A stretch of 64,000 bases of DNA. Origin: Lichenicoccus sp963693035. GTDB taxonomy: Bacteria; Pseudomonadota; Alphaproteobacteria; Acetobacterales; Acetobacteraceae. Both the position numbers and the translations under genes were made by a program. Positions 8,732-26,217 of the stretch are shown one piece after another. Location of the stretch: NCBI GenBank assembly GCA_963693035.2, contig CAXMMQ010000009.1:124001-188000 (forward strand), read 5' to 3'. Positions within the stretch are counted from its first letter, which is position 1. Each line of letters begins with the position of its first letter. Under the pieces are notes generated by a model. That model was given only the letters and a program-made list of their open reading frames with translations. It had not been told where the DNA came from and did no database searches.

Positions 8732-9262
8732 TTGGACCGTACGGAGAAGCGGGAGTTCGTATCCGCACTCGGCGCCGTTTTCGCAGAGACTTCGATGGTC
8801 GTCGTCACCCGCAATGACGGGTTGACGGTGGGCGAGGTGACGAAGCTGCGGCAACGGATGCGCGAGGCGGGTGCGACTTTCAAGGTCGCGAAGAACCGGC
8901 TGGCCATCCTCGCCCTGGATGGGACCAAGTTCGGCGGCATTTCGCCGCTGCTGAAGGGACCGACCGCCCTCGCGTGGGCGCACGACCCGGTGGCGGTGGC
9001 GAAGGTGGCCGTCGAGTTCGCCAAGACCAACGAGAAGCTTGTCGTGCTCGGTGGAGCGCTCGGAGCCCAGACGCTGAATGCGGATGGGATCAAGGCGCTG
9101 GCCGAGCTGCCATCCCTGGATACCCTGCGCGCACAGCTGGTGGGACTCATCTCCACCCCAGCCACGCGTATCGCAGGCGTGCTCCAGGCACCGGCGGCAC
9201 AGCTCGCGCGGGTCTTCGGCGCCTACGCCAAGAAGGACGAGGCGGAAGCCGAGGCGGCCTGA
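8732..9262 (+). CDS. rplJ: 50S ribosomal protein L10
   Basis: L10 (176 residues) anchors the L7/L12 dimers to the ribosome and binds its own mRNA leader. The start is a TTG at 8732 with a GGAGACGG site upstream; it gives the MDRTEKRE N-terminus that is standard for alphaproteobacterial L10. The C-terminal helix that carries L12 dimers ends in a DEAEAEAA tail. The stop codon lies inside a 10-bp stem-loop (9251-9274), which may set the L10 to L12 ratio. Confidence 0.97.
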   Translation: MDRTEKREFVSALGAVFAETSMVVVTRNDGLTVGEVTKLRQRMREAGATFKVAKNRLAILALDGTKFGGISPLLKGPTALAWAHDPVAVAKVAVEFAKTNEKLVVLGGALGAQTLNADGIKALAELPSLDTLRAQLVGLISTPATRIAGVLQAPAAQLARVFGAYAKKDEAEAEAA

Positions 9263-9274
9263 CCAGGCCGCCTC
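9251..9274 (+). terminator. Stem-loop across the rplJ stop codon
   Basis: A perfect 10-bp stem (9251-9260 with 9265-9274) with loop GACC covers the end of rplJ, followed by CTACTTT. It has no real T-tract, so it is more likely a processing or stabilising hairpin, or a weak attenuator, than a full terminator. L12 is needed in several copies per L10, so a control point here makes sense. Confidence 0.45.
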
Positions 9275-9378
9275 TACTTTGCCAGCCATGGGCTGCTTAG
9301 ACTGTTGCACACGATTTGGTGAGCTCGGGAACCGGGCTTGCTTTGCATCCACCAGTGTCTAGATTAGGAAGATCAATC

Positions 9379-9756
9379 ATGGCCGATCTGTCGAAACTTG
9401 TTGACGAGCTGTCGACCCTGACGGTTCTCGAGGCTGCCGAGCTGTCGAAGCTCCTCGAGGAGAAGTGGGGCGTGTCCGCCGCGGCGCCGGTTGCCGCCGC
9501 CGCTCCGGCAGGGGGTGGTGTCGCCGCCGCTCCGGTCGAGGAGCAGACCGAGTTCACGGTCATTCTCGCCACCATCGGTGACAAGAAGATCAACGTCATC
9601 AAGGAGATCCGCACCATCACCGGGCTTGGGCTGAAGGAAGCCAAGGACTTGGTGGAAGCGGCACCGAAGCCGGTGAAGGAAGGCGTCAACAAGGAAGACG
9701 CAGCCAAATTCAAGAAGCAACTGGAAGAGCAGGGCGCCACTGTCGAGATCAAGTAA
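9379..9756 (+). CDS. rplL: 50S ribosomal protein L7/L12
   Basis: L7/L12 (125 residues) is the multi-copy stalk protein that recruits translation GTPases. The N-terminal dimerisation helices, an Ala/Gly-rich hinge (about residues 36-50) and the C-terminal domain with GLKEAKDLVEAAPKPVKEG are all typical. The ATG at 9379 has AGGAAG upstream. In-frame codons further upstream (from 9316) would add a non-conserved tail and were rejected. Confidence 0.98.
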   Translation: MADLSKLVDELSTLTVLEAAELSKLLEEKWGVSAAAPVAAAAPAGGGVAAAPVEEQTEFTVILATIGDKKINVIKEIRTITGLGLKEAKDLVEAAPKPVKEGVNKEDAAKFKKQLEEQGATVEIK

Positions 9757-9818
9757 GCATCCTGACGCGCCTGCTGCTTCTCCGGAGATGCGGCAGGCAG
9801 ACTGCTAGAGCGAGTTGG

Positions 9819-9850
9819 GGGTGGGTGCCGAGCGTCGGTGCCCACCCTTT
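9819..9850 (+). terminator. Attenuator hairpin between rplL and rpoB
   Basis: A 13-bp stem (9819-9831 with 9835-9847, two G-U pairs, three-base loop) is followed by TTT. It matches the well-known rplL-rpoB attenuation or RNase-processing point in other bacteria, which lowers RNA polymerase synthesis relative to ribosomal proteins. Confidence 0.65.
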
Positions 9851-10007
9851 CGGCCGTGCGGCGCGCGGGCGCCGGCGCGGACCAGGTTTGAGTACGATTT
9901 CAGTTGGGGCCCGGGGGCGGGCTGCAGTGCCGGGACGCCGCATCATTGCGTGTCTCAGGTCGCGCAGCGAGAGCAACCGGACCAAGCAGGGCAGGACAGG
10001 GTAGGCG

Positions 10008-14194
<4,187 letters not shown>

Positions 14195-14195
<1 letters not shown>

Positions 14196-14356
14196 GAGCC
14201 GGTTGATAATGCTACTACGGCGGTCATCCGACGCGCCTTTCCTGCGCTCCGGTGCTCACGGCCAGACGGCCGCTCCGCTCCGGTGCTCGGAAAGCCACGC
14301 CGGCGGGCGCCGAAGAGGCGCCTCTGACTCGCCGTAGCGCATTCTCAACCGGCTCT
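14195..14356. repeat. 162-bp inverted-repeat element between rpoB and rpoC
   Basis: The gap between rpoB and rpoC is filled by an element with long terminal inverted repeats: 28 bases at 14195-14222 against 27 at 14330-14356, nearly perfect, ends AGAGCCGGTTGA and TCAACCGGCTCT. Inside are two copies of GCTCCGGTGCTC (14246-14257 and 14277-14288) and a perfect 12-bp palindrome (14314-14325). In RNA it would fold into a very stable hairpin right after the rpoB stop. It resembles a MITE-like or REP-like unit; no coding potential is convincing. Confidence 0.75.
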
Positions 14357-14420
14357 AGGTTCGCCGCCTCGGCCGTCTGCCACCCGGTTTCGATTTTCAC
14401 CCGCTCAGGGGTCACGACGC

Positions 14421-18614
<4,194 letters not shown>

Positions 18615-18652
18615 GCCGCAGACCCTCTCCGACCCACCTTGCTGTGGGATAT

Positions 18653-18690
18653 TGGGCCGCTCTGGGGATCCCCGAAGCGGCCCATTTCTT
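18653..18690 (+). terminator. Rho-independent terminator after rpoC
   Basis: A 9-bp stem (18653-18661 with 18676-18684) whose loop region holds the palindrome GGGGATCCCC is followed by TTTCTT. It should end the rplKAJL-rpoBC transcript. Confidence 0.8.
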
Positions 18691-18794
18691 ATCCGAGACC
18701 CCGATTTTCCCGGAGACCGGCGCCTTGTCCCGGCTTGGCCGGTTCGTGTTGCAACTAAAGCGCGGCTGGGCCTCGCCCGCGCGGCCAAGGCGGC

Positions 18795-18823
18795 TTGACT
18801 CAGCACCAACCGCTTCGTAGGTT
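18795..18823 (+). promoter_or_regulatory. Putative sigma-70 promoter for rpsL-rpsG-tuf
   Basis: CTTGACT (-35 box TTGACT at 18795-18800) is followed after 17 bases by TAGGTT (18818-18823), 218 bases upstream of rpsL. The stretch 18691-19041 between the rpoC terminator and rpsL holds no gene; apart from this promoter nothing was recognised in it. Confidence 0.5.
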
Positions 18824-19041
18824 CCGCGCCCTCGGCTGACCTTCAATCAAGGTCGTTGAAAGCCGTCGAATGCAGCACCGATTAGCGTGCGGCGCCGCTC
18901 CTCTGGCTACCAGAGTGCTCAGGCCGAACGTGATCAGGACGCCGCGCGGAGGGCTAGCCCGTCCGATGCGGTTTTTGTGTTGCGGTCGATGGCTGCCTGC
19001 ACAGGCCGGGGACGGCACAAAGAGGATCGGGACAGAGGCGT

Positions 19042-19413
19042 ATGCCCACCATCAACCAGCTGATCGCCAAGGGGCGCGAGCCCGCAGCCAAGCGCAACAA
19101 GGTGCCGGCCTTGCAGGGCTGCCCACAGAAGCGCGGCGTCTGCACGCGCGTCTACACCACGACCCCGAAGAAGCCGAATTCGGCGCTTCGCAAGGTCGCC
19201 AAGGTGCGCCTGACGAACGGCTACGAGGTGGTGAGCTACATTCCCGGCGAGGGCCACAATCTGCAGGAGCACAGCGTGGTCCTGATCCGTGGCGGCCGCG
19301 TGAAGGATCTTCCGGGCGTGCGCTACCACATCCTGCGCGGCGTGCTCGACACGCAGGGCATTGCGAAGCGTCGCCAGCGTCGCTCGCTCTACGGCGCCAA
19401 GCGCCCGAAGTAA
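19042..19413 (+). CDS. rpsL: 30S ribosomal protein S12
   Basis: S12 (123 residues) lines the decoding centre and controls accuracy. The PKKPNSALRKVAKVRLTNG segment is intact with unmodified lysines at the classic streptomycin-resistance positions, so nothing suggests streptomycin resistance. The ATG at 19042 gives the standard MPTINQLI start. It heads a shortened str operon, rpsL-rpsG-tuf. Confidence 0.98.
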   Translation: MPTINQLIAKGREPAAKRNKVPALQGCPQKRGVCTRVYTTTPKKPNSALRKVAKVRLTNGYEVVSYIPGEGHNLQEHSVVLIRGGRVKDLPGVRYHILRGVLDTQGIAKRRQRRSLYGAKRPK

Positions 19414-19427
19414 GGGGATATCGAGGG

Positions 19428-19904
19428 ATGAGTCGCCGCCGCCGCGCCGTCAAGCGCGAGATCCTGCCGGACCCCAAGTTCGGCGACGTCGTCGTCACGC
19501 GCTTCATGAATGCGCTGATGTATGACGGCAAGAAGTCCACCGCCGAGGGCATCGTCTATGGTGCGTTCGAGTCGATGCGTCGTCGCGGCGGCGCCGCGGC
19601 CGATCCGGTTCGGATGTTCCACGAGGCGCTGGAGAACGTGAAGCCTGCGGTCGAGGTGCGTTCGCGTCGGGTCGGTGGCGCCACCTACCAGGTGCCCGTC
19701 GAGGTGCGCACCGAGCGTCGCCAGGCGCTGGCGATCCGCTGGCTGATCGACAGTTCGCGCAAGCGCGGCGAGCACACCATGCAGGAGCGTCTCTCCAATG
19801 AGTTGCTCGACGCGGTGAACAACCGGGGCACCGCTGTGAAGAAGCGCGAAGACACGCATCGGATGGCAGAGGCGAACAAGGCATTCAGCCATTACCGCTG
19901 GTAG
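19428..19904 (+). CDS. rpsG: 30S ribosomal protein S7
   Basis: S7 (158 residues) nucleates assembly of the 30S head and in E. coli represses the str operon. The MSRRRRAVKREI N-terminus, the RRVGGATYQVPVEV segment and the C-terminal FSHYRW are all typical. The ATG at 19428 is chosen over in-frame upstream codons that overlap rpsL. The usual next gene, fusA (elongation factor G), is absent; 108 bases later tuf begins. Confidence 0.98.
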   Translation: MSRRRRAVKREILPDPKFGDVVVTRFMNALMYDGKKSTAEGIVYGAFESMRRRGGAAADPVRMFHEALENVKPAVEVRSRRVGGATYQVPVEVRTERRQALAIRWLIDSSRKRGEHTMQERLSNELLDAVNNRGTAVKKREDTHRMAEANKAFSHYRW

Positions 19905-20012
19905 CGGCGGCTAGCTTGGCGACGAGGCCAGTGGCACTTCGCGGCGCTGGCGGCTCACTGACACAATTCAACCCTGCGCCCGGTCACAGGCTGCGGTAAC
20001 GGAGAGACGACA

Positions 20013-21203
20013 ATGGCTAAGGCGAAATTCGAGCGGAACAAGCCGCACTGCAACATCGGCACGATCGGCCACGTCGACCATGGCAAGACGTCGCTGACGG
20101 CGGCGATCACCAAGACCCTGGCGAAGGTCGGTGGCGCCGTCTACACGGCGTATGACCAGATCGACAAGGCTCCGGAAGAGCGCGCCCGCGGCATCACGAT
20201 CTCGACCGCGCATGTCGAGTACGAGACCAAGGCACGCCATTACGCCCACGTCGACTGCCCCGGCCACGCCGACTACGTGAAGAACATGATCACCGGCGCC
20301 GCGCAGATGGATGGCGCGATCCTGGTGGTGTCCGCCGCCGACGGCCCGATGCCGCAGACCCGCGAGCACATCCTGCTCGCCCGCCAGGTCGGCGTGCCGG
20401 CGCTGGTGGTGTTCCTGAACAAGGTCGACATGGTCGACGACCCCGAGCTGCTGGAGCTGGTGGAGATGGAGGTGCGCGAGCTGCTCTCCTCCTACCAGTT
20501 CCCCGGCGACGATATCCCGGTGATCAAGGGTTCCGCGCTGGTCACTCTGGAGAATGGCGACCCGGTGCTCGGCGAGGATGCCGTGATGGAGCTGATGAAC
20601 GCGGTTGATACCTACATCCCGCAGCCCGAGCGTCCGATCGACCGTCCGTTCCTGATGCCGATCGAGGACGTGTTCTCGATCTCCGGCCGCGGCACCGTGG
20701 TCACCGGCCGCGTCGAGCGCGGCATCGTCAATGTCGGCGACGAGATCGAGATCGTCGGGCTGAAGAACACGGTGAAGACCATCGTCACCGGCGTCGAGAT
20801 GTTCCGCAAGCTGCTGGATCGCGGCCAGGCTGGCGACAACATCGGGGCGCTGCTGCGCGGCACCAAGCGCGAGGATGTCGAGCGCGGCCAGGTGCTGGCG
20901 AAGCCGGGCTCGATCACCCCGCACACCAAGTTCAAGGCCGAGGCCTACATCCTCACCAAGGAGGAGGGTGGCCGTCACACGCCGTTCTTCACCAACTACC
21001 GTCCGCAGTTCTACTTTCGCACCACCGATGTCACGGGTGTGGTGCAGCTGCCGGAAGGCACCGAGATGGTGATGCCGGGCGACAACGTGTCGATGGATGT
21101 CGAGCTGATCGCGCCTATCGCCATGGATGAGGGCCTTCGGTTCGCGATCCGCGAGGGTGGTCGCACTGTCGGCGCCGGCGTGGTGGCCTCCATCCAGGCC
21201 TAA
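20013..21203 (+). CDS. tuf: Elongation factor Tu
   Basis: EF-Tu (396 residues) is the GTPase that delivers aminoacyl-tRNA to the ribosome. The P-loop GHVDHGKT is at 19-26, DCPGH and NKVD follow, and the switch regions and three domains are complete. It directly follows rpsG and precedes rpsJ, linking the str and S10 operons. An AACGGAGAG site lies upstream of the ATG. A second tuf copy may exist elsewhere in the genome, as is common, but cannot be judged here. Confidence 0.98.
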   Translation: MAKAKFERNKPHCNIGTIGHVDHGKTSLTAAITKTLAKVGGAVYTAYDQIDKAPEERARGITISTAHVEYETKARHYAHVDCPGHADYVKNMITGAAQMDGAILVVSAADGPMPQTREHILLARQVGVPALVVFLNKVDMVDDPELLELVEMEVRELLSSYQFPGDDIPVIKGSALVTLENGDPVLGEDAVMELMNAVDTYIPQPERPIDRPFLMPIEDVFSISGRGTVVTGRVERGIVNVGDEIEIVGLKNTVKTIVTGVEMFRKLLDRGQAGDNIGALLRGTKREDVERGQVLAKPGSITPHTKFKAEAYILTKEEGGRHTPFFTNYRPQFYFRTTDVTGVVQLPEGTEMVMPGDNVSMDVELIAPIAMDEGLRFAIREGGRTVGAGVVASIQA

Positions 21204-21255
21204 GCTGTCGAAGCCGGACCCCGCCCCGTATTGATGAAGTTGGACTGACCGTAAG

Positions 21256-21564
21256 ATGGACAACCAGAACATCCGCATTCGCCTGAAGGCGTACGATCAC
21301 CGCGTGCTGGACAACAGCACGAAGGAGATCGTGAACACGGCGAAGCGTACGGGTGCGCGGGTTCGGGGTCCGATCCCGCTGCCGACGCATATCGAGCGGT
21401 TCACCGTGAATCGCTCCCCCCACGTGGACAAGAAAAGCCGCGAGCAGTTCGAGATCCGGACCCATCGCCGGCTGCTCGACATCGTCGAGCCGACCCCGCA
21501 GACCGTGGACGCCCTCATGAAGCTCGACCTCGCCTCCGGCGTGGACGTCGAGATCAAGCTGTAA
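21256..21564 (+). CDS. rpsJ: 30S ribosomal protein S10
   Basis: S10 (102 residues, standard) is part of the 30S head and, as NusE, also of transcription antitermination complexes. The conserved RGPIPLPTHIERFTVNRSPH loop is present. It is the first gene of the S10 operon; the tuf stop is 52 bases upstream and rplC begins 10 bases downstream. Confidence 0.98.
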   Translation: MDNQNIRIRLKAYDHRVLDNSTKEIVNTAKRTGARVRGPIPLPTHIERFTVNRSPHVDKKSREQFEIRTHRRLLDIVEPTPQTVDALMKLDLASGVDVEIKL

Positions 21565-21574
21565 GGTCCAGACG

Positions 21575-22273
21575 ATGCGCACCGGATTGATCGCGAAGAA
21601 GCTGGGCATGTCCCGGCTGTTCAAGGAGGACGGCACCCACGTGCCGGTCACCGTCCTGCACCTGGACAACCTCCAGGTGGTGGATACCCGCACCGAGGAG
21701 CGCGACGGCTACACCGCCGTGCAGCTCGGCAGCGGCAATGCCCGCGTGAAGAACGTCACCAAGCCGAACCGCGGCCACTTCGCCCGCACCAAGGTCGAGC
21801 CGAAGAAGAAGCTGGTCGAGTTCCGCGTTGCGGCCGACGCGGTGCTGGAGCCGGGTGCGAGCCTGTCGGCGGCGCACTTCGTGGTCGGCCAGAAGGTCGA
21901 CGTGACCGGCACCAGCAAGGGCAAGGGCTTCGCCGGCGGCATGAAGCGCTGGAACTTCTCGGGTCTCGAGGCGAGCCACGGCGTGTCGGTAAGCCATCGG
22001 TCACTGGGTTCGACCGGTAACCGGCAGGATCCCGGCAAGACCTTCAAGAACAAGAAGATGGCGGGCCATCTCGGGCATGAGCGGATCACCACTCTCAATC
22101 TCGAGGTCGCCCTGGTCGATGTCGAGCGCAACCTGCTGATGATCCGCGGCGCGATCCCGGGTGCAAAGAACGATTTCGTTCTCGTGCGCGATGCGATCAA
22201 GAAGGCCCGGCATGCGGATGCGCCGTATCCGGCCGGCCTGCATGGGGCCGAAGCCCCGGCTGCGGCCAATTGA
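21575..22273 (+). CDS. rplC: 50S ribosomal protein L3
   Basis: L3 (232 residues) is an early assembly protein reaching toward the peptidyl transferase centre. The start MRTGLIAKKLGMSRLF and the central loop with SHGVSVSHRSLGSTGNRQDPG, which holds the glutamine methylated by PrmB in other bacteria, are present. The C-terminus is slightly extended with an Ala/Pro-rich tail. Confidence 0.97.
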   Translation: MRTGLIAKKLGMSRLFKEDGTHVPVTVLHLDNLQVVDTRTEERDGYTAVQLGSGNARVKNVTKPNRGHFARTKVEPKKKLVEFRVAADAVLEPGASLSAAHFVVGQKVDVTGTSKGKGFAGGMKRWNFSGLEASHGVSVSHRSLGSTGNRQDPGKTFKNKKMAGHLGHERITTLNLEVALVDVERNLLMIRGAIPGAKNDFVLVRDAIKKARHADAPYPAGLHGAEAPAAAN

Positions 22274-22284
22274 GGAAGAGGGCC

Positions 22285-22944
22285 ATGGATTTCGATATCA
22301 AGACCCTCGACAACGGCAGCGCCGGCACGATCGGCCTGCCCGACGAGATCTTCGCCACCACGCCGCGCACCGACATCATGGCGCGTGTGGTGCACTGGCA
22401 GTTGGCGCGCCGCCGCAGCGGCAACCACAAGGTCAAGGGCATGGGCGAGGTGTCCGGCACCACGCGCAAGCCGTACAAGCAGAAGGGCACCGGCAACGCG
22501 CGCCAGGGCAGCCTGCGCGCACCGCAGTTCCGCACCGGCGGCGCCGTGCACGGACCGGTCGTGCGTGACCACGGCTATTCGCTCCCGAAGAAGGTGCGCC
22601 GCCTCGGCCTGATCTCGGCGCTGTCGCAGAAGGCGCATGAAGGCCGACTGGTGGTGCTCGACGAGACCGGCGCCGGCGGCAAGACTGCCGAGCTTGCGAA
22701 GAAGCTCAAGGTGCTCGGCTGGCATTCGGCGCTGATCTTGGACAGCGTGGTGAACGAGACCTTCCTGCGCGCCGCGCGCAACCTGCCGCGCATCGACGTG
22801 CTGCCGGGTGTCGGCGCCAATGTCTATGACATCCTTAACCACGACGTGCTGGTCATCACGCGCGCCGGTGTGGACGCCCTGAAGGCGCGCCTGGCCGGCG
22901 AGCACAAGGCGGGCAGCGACGTGCACGAGGAGCACGCGGCATGA
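22285..22944 (+). CDS. rplD: 50S ribosomal protein L4
   Basis: L4 (219 residues) lines the peptide exit tunnel and autoregulates the S10 operon in enterobacteria. The long loop with KPYKQKGTGNARQGS and the C-terminal NHDVLVITRAGVDAL stretch are typical. The ATG at 22285 is preceded by GAGGAAGAGG. A TTG at 22270 overlapping the rplC stop is in frame but has no such site. The stop overlaps the rplW start (ATGA). Confidence 0.97.
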   Translation: MDFDIKTLDNGSAGTIGLPDEIFATTPRTDIMARVVHWQLARRRSGNHKVKGMGEVSGTTRKPYKQKGTGNARQGSLRAPQFRTGGAVHGPVVRDHGYSLPKKVRRLGLISALSQKAHEGRLVVLDETGAGGKTAELAKKLKVLGWHSALILDSVVNETFLRAARNLPRIDVLPGVGANVYDILNHDVLVITRAGVDALKARLAGEHKAGSDVHEEHAA

Positions 22945-23276
22945 CCAACATCCTGGCCATACGCCGCAGGGCGGAGCGTCTGTCGCGCGAAGCGATGTTC
23001 GACATCGTTCGCGCCCCGGTGATTACCGAAAAGGCGACGGCGCTGTCCGAGAAGAATCAGGTCGTGTTCAGCGTGGCGCTGTCGGCAAGCAAGCCGGAGA
23101 TCAAGGCGGCGGTCGAGGGTTTGTTCGGCGTCAAAGTGCTCGGCGTTAACACGCTGATTCAGAAGGGCAAGACCAAGCGGTTCCGTGGTCGTCCGGGCGT
23201 CAGGTCCGACGTGAAGAAGGCATTCGTGCAGCTTGCCGAGGGACAGTCGATCGATCTGTCCGCGAAGCTGGCCTGA
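22941..23276 (+). CDS. rplW: 50S ribosomal protein L23
   Basis: L23 (111 residues) sits at the tunnel exit and docks trigger factor and SRP. The core from MFDIVRAPVITEKATAL onward is standard; the first 18 residues are an Arg-rich extension of the kind seen in some alphaproteobacterial L23 proteins. The ATG overlaps the rplD stop as ATGA. An internal ATG at 22995 would give a shorter form, but the coupled start is preferred. Confidence 0.95.
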   Translation: MTNILAIRRRAERLSREAMFDIVRAPVITEKATALSEKNQVVFSVALSASKPEIKAAVEGLFGVKVLGVNTLIQKGKTKRFRGRPGVRSDVKKAFVQLAEGQSIDLSAKLA

Positions 23277-23293
23277 ACGCGAGGTAGCATCAG

Positions 23294-24123
23294 ATGGCAC
23301 TCAGGCATTTCAACCCGATCACTCCCAGCCTGCGCGGGACGGTCCTCATCGATCGCAGCGAGCTGTGGAAGGGCAAGCCGGTCAAGCTGCTCACCGAGGG
23401 CAAGAACAAGTCCGGCGGGCGGAACAACCATGGCCGCACCACCTCGCGGTCCGCGGCGGCGGGCACAAGCAGACTTACCGGCACGTCGATTTCAAGCGTC
23501 GCAAGTTCGATGTGGCGGGCGTGGTGGAGCGGCTGGAGTACGACCCGAACCGCACCGCGTTCATCGCGCTGGTCAAGTACGCCGATGGCGAGCTGGCCTA
23601 CATCATCGCGCCGCAGCGCCTGAAGGCCGGCGATCCGGTGGTGGCCGGCGCGCGCGTCGACATCAAGCCGGGCAATGCGATGCCGCTATCGGCGATCCCG
23701 GTCGGCACCATCGTGCATAATGTCGAGCTCAAGGCGGGCGCGGGCGGCAAGATGGCGCGTTCGGCCGGCACCTATGCGCAGCTCGTCGGCAAGGATTCCG
23801 GCTACGCGCAGGTCAAGCTGCAGTCGGGTGAGTTGCGTCTGGTGCGCTCCGAGTGCATGGCGACGGTCGGCGCGGTGTCCAACCCGGACAACATGAACCA
23901 GTCGATCGGCAAGGCCGGCCGCAACCGCTGGCTCGGCCGCCGGCCGCATCAGCGCGGCGTGGTGATGAACCCGGTCGACCATCCGCATGGTGGTGGCGAG
24001 GGCCGCACCTCGGGTGGCCGTCATCCGGTGACGCCGTGGGGCAAGCCGACCAAGGGTTACAAGACGCGCGTCAACAAGCGCACCGACAGCCTGATCATCC
24101 GTCGCCGCAAGACCGGCAAGTAA
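23294..24123 (+). CDS. rplB: 50S ribosomal protein L2, broken by an apparent 1-base deletion
   Basis: L2 is essential for subunit joining and peptidyl transfer. Residues 1-52 (MALRHFNPITPS to GRTTSR) read in the frame of the ATG at 23294. The rest, from RGGGHKQTYRHVDFKRRKF to the end, reads one frame over. At 23447-23455 the bases run CGGTCCGCG where CGGTTCCGCG would restore the family sequence SRFRGGG, so one T is missing at about 23450. With it, the protein would be 276 residues, normal length, with the functional NPVDHPHGGGEGR loop intact. Since the gene is essential and everything else is conserved, a sequencing or assembly error is much more likely than a true mutation. Confidence 0.93.
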
Positions 24124-24135
24124 GGGGCAACAGAG

Positions 24136-24414
24136 ATGGCACGTTCCGTCTGGAAGGGCCCGTTCGTGGACGGGTATCTGCTGAACAAGGCCGAGACATC
24201 GCGCGCATCGGGCCGCAACGAGGTGATCAAGATCTGGTCGCGCCGTTCGACGATCCTGCCCAACTTCGTCGGCCTGACCTTCGGTGTCTATAACGGCCAC
24301 AAGTTCCTGCCGGTGCAGGTCAACGAGAACATGGTGGGCCACAAGTTCGGTGAGTTCTCGCCGACCCGGACCTTCACGGGGCACTCCTCCGACAAGAAGG
24401 CGAAGCGGGGCTAA
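24136..24414 (+). CDS. rpsS: 30S ribosomal protein S19
   Basis: S19 (92 residues) sits in the 30S head near the A-site finger. The MARSVWKGPFVDGYLL start and the C-terminal GHKFGEFSPTRTFTGH are standard. It lies 12 bases after rplB and 1 base before rplV in the S10 operon. Confidence 0.98.
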   Translation: MARSVWKGPFVDGYLLNKAETSRASGRNEVIKIWSRRSTILPNFVGLTFGVYNGHKFLPVQVNENMVGHKFGEFSPTRTFTGHSSDKKAKRG

Positions 24415-24415
24415 G

Positions 24416-24850
24416 ATGAGCAAGCCGAAGCATCCGCGCACCCTGGGCGATACCGAAGCCCAGGCCGTGACGCGCAACATACGCATCAGCCCGCGCAAGC
24501 TGAACCTGGTCGCCGGCCTGATCCGCAACAAGCCAGCCTCGCAGGCGGTGGCGACGCTGACCTTCAGCAAGCGCCGCATCGCGTTGCAAGTGAAGAAGAC
24601 GCTGCAGAGCGCGATCGCCAACGCCGAGAACAACCATCAGCTCGATGTCGACCAGTTGGTCGTCACCACGGCGGAGGTCGGCAAGTCGATCGTCATGCGT
24701 CGCTTCCATGCGCGGGGTCGAGGCCGTTCGGCGCGCATCGAGAAGTTCTTCAGCCATCTGAAGATCGTGGTGGCGGAGCGTGCGTCGGAGCCGGATGTGC
24801 CGCGCACCCGCAAGCCGGCTCCCGACGCAGCAGAACAGAAGGCGGCCTGA
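24416..24850 (+). CDS. rplV: 50S ribosomal protein L22
   Basis: L22 (144 residues) spans the 50S subunit with a beta-hairpin that narrows the exit tunnel. The core (RNIRISPRKLNLVAGLIRNK, and the hairpin with RRFHARGRGRSARI) is typical. The N-terminus has a short non-conserved lead and the C-terminus an acidic Pro/Ala tail, both somewhat longer than in E. coli (110 residues). The ATG at 24416 is 1 base after the rpsS stop. Confidence 0.96.
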   Translation: MSKPKHPRTLGDTEAQAVTRNIRISPRKLNLVAGLIRNKPASQAVATLTFSKRRIALQVKKTLQSAIANAENNHQLDVDQLVVTTAEVGKSIVMRRFHARGRGRSARIEKFFSHLKIVVAERASEPDVPRTRKPAPDAAEQKAA

Positions 24851-24853
24851 ACC

Positions 24854-25531
<678 letters not shown>

Positions 25532-25555
25532 CAGTCCCGCCGAGGAATACAGAAC

Positions 25556-25972
25556 ATGCTTTCTCCGAAGCGGACCAAGTACCGCAAGGCCCACAAGGGC
25601 CGCATCCACGGGCTGGCCAAGGGCGGCACGGCGCTGAATTTCGGCGCGTTCGGCCTGAAGGCGCTCGAGCCCGAGCGGATCACCGCCCGCCAGATCGAGG
25701 CGTCGCGGCGTGCCATTACGCGAGCGATGAAGCGCGCCGGCCGCGTCTGGATCCGCATCTTCCCGGATGTTCCGGTCTCGACCAAGCCGGCCGAGGTCCG
25801 CATGGGCTCCGGCAAGGGCTCACCGGAATTCTGGGTGGCGCGGGTCAAGCCGGGTCGCATCGTGTTCGAGATCGACGGCGTGTCGCCGGAGATCGCCAAG
25901 CAGGCTTTGGCTCTTGGCGCGGCCAAGCTGCCGATCAAGACCAAGGTCGTGACCCGGCTTGGGGAGGCCTGA
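25556..25972 (+). CDS. rplP: 50S ribosomal protein L16
   Basis: L16 (138 residues) helps shape the A-site of the large subunit. The MLSPKRTKYRKAHKGR N-terminus and the MGSGKGSPEFWVARVKPG stretch are conserved; the Arg in this region is the site of hydroxylation in some bacteria. It precedes rpmC by 1 base. Confidence 0.98.
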   Translation: MLSPKRTKYRKAHKGRIHGLAKGGTALNFGAFGLKALEPERITARQIEASRRAITRAMKRAGRVWIRIFPDVPVSTKPAEVRMGSGKGSPEFWVARVKPGRIVFEIDGVSPEIAKQALALGAAKLPIKTKVVTRLGEA

Positions 25973-25973
25973 G

Positions 25974-26204
25974 ATGGCAAAGGCGAGCAAGCCCGCGGAC
26001 CTGCGGGCGAAGACACCGGACGAGCTGCAGACGCAGTTGCTGGACCTGAAGCGCGAGCAGTTCAACCTGCGATTCCAGCGCGCGACCGGCCAGAACGAGG
26101 GTGCCGGCCGGGTGCGTGAGGTGCGTCGCGAGATTGCGCGCATCAAGACGATTCAACACACCAAGAAAGTCGCGGGTGCCACTGCCTCCGCGGCGCATTC
26201 CTGA
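25974..26204 (+). CDS. rpmC: 50S ribosomal protein L29
   Basis: L29 (76 residues) lies next to L23 at the tunnel exit. The helical pair with LLDLKREQFNLRFQRATGQ is diagnostic. The ATG at 25974 follows the rplP stop by one base with a GGGGAGG site upstream. The short Ala/Ser-rich C-terminal tail is not conserved. Confidence 0.97.
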   Translation: MAKASKPADLRAKTPDELQTQLLDLKREQFNLRFQRATGQNEGAGRVREVRREIARIKTIQHTKKVAGATASAAHS

Positions 26205-26217
26205 GAGGAGTAGGGCG

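Noticed and set aside
14224..14415. Small minus-strand frame inside the rpoB-rpoC element
   Set aside because: It follows the inverted-repeat structure, has no good start site, and shows no protein family features.
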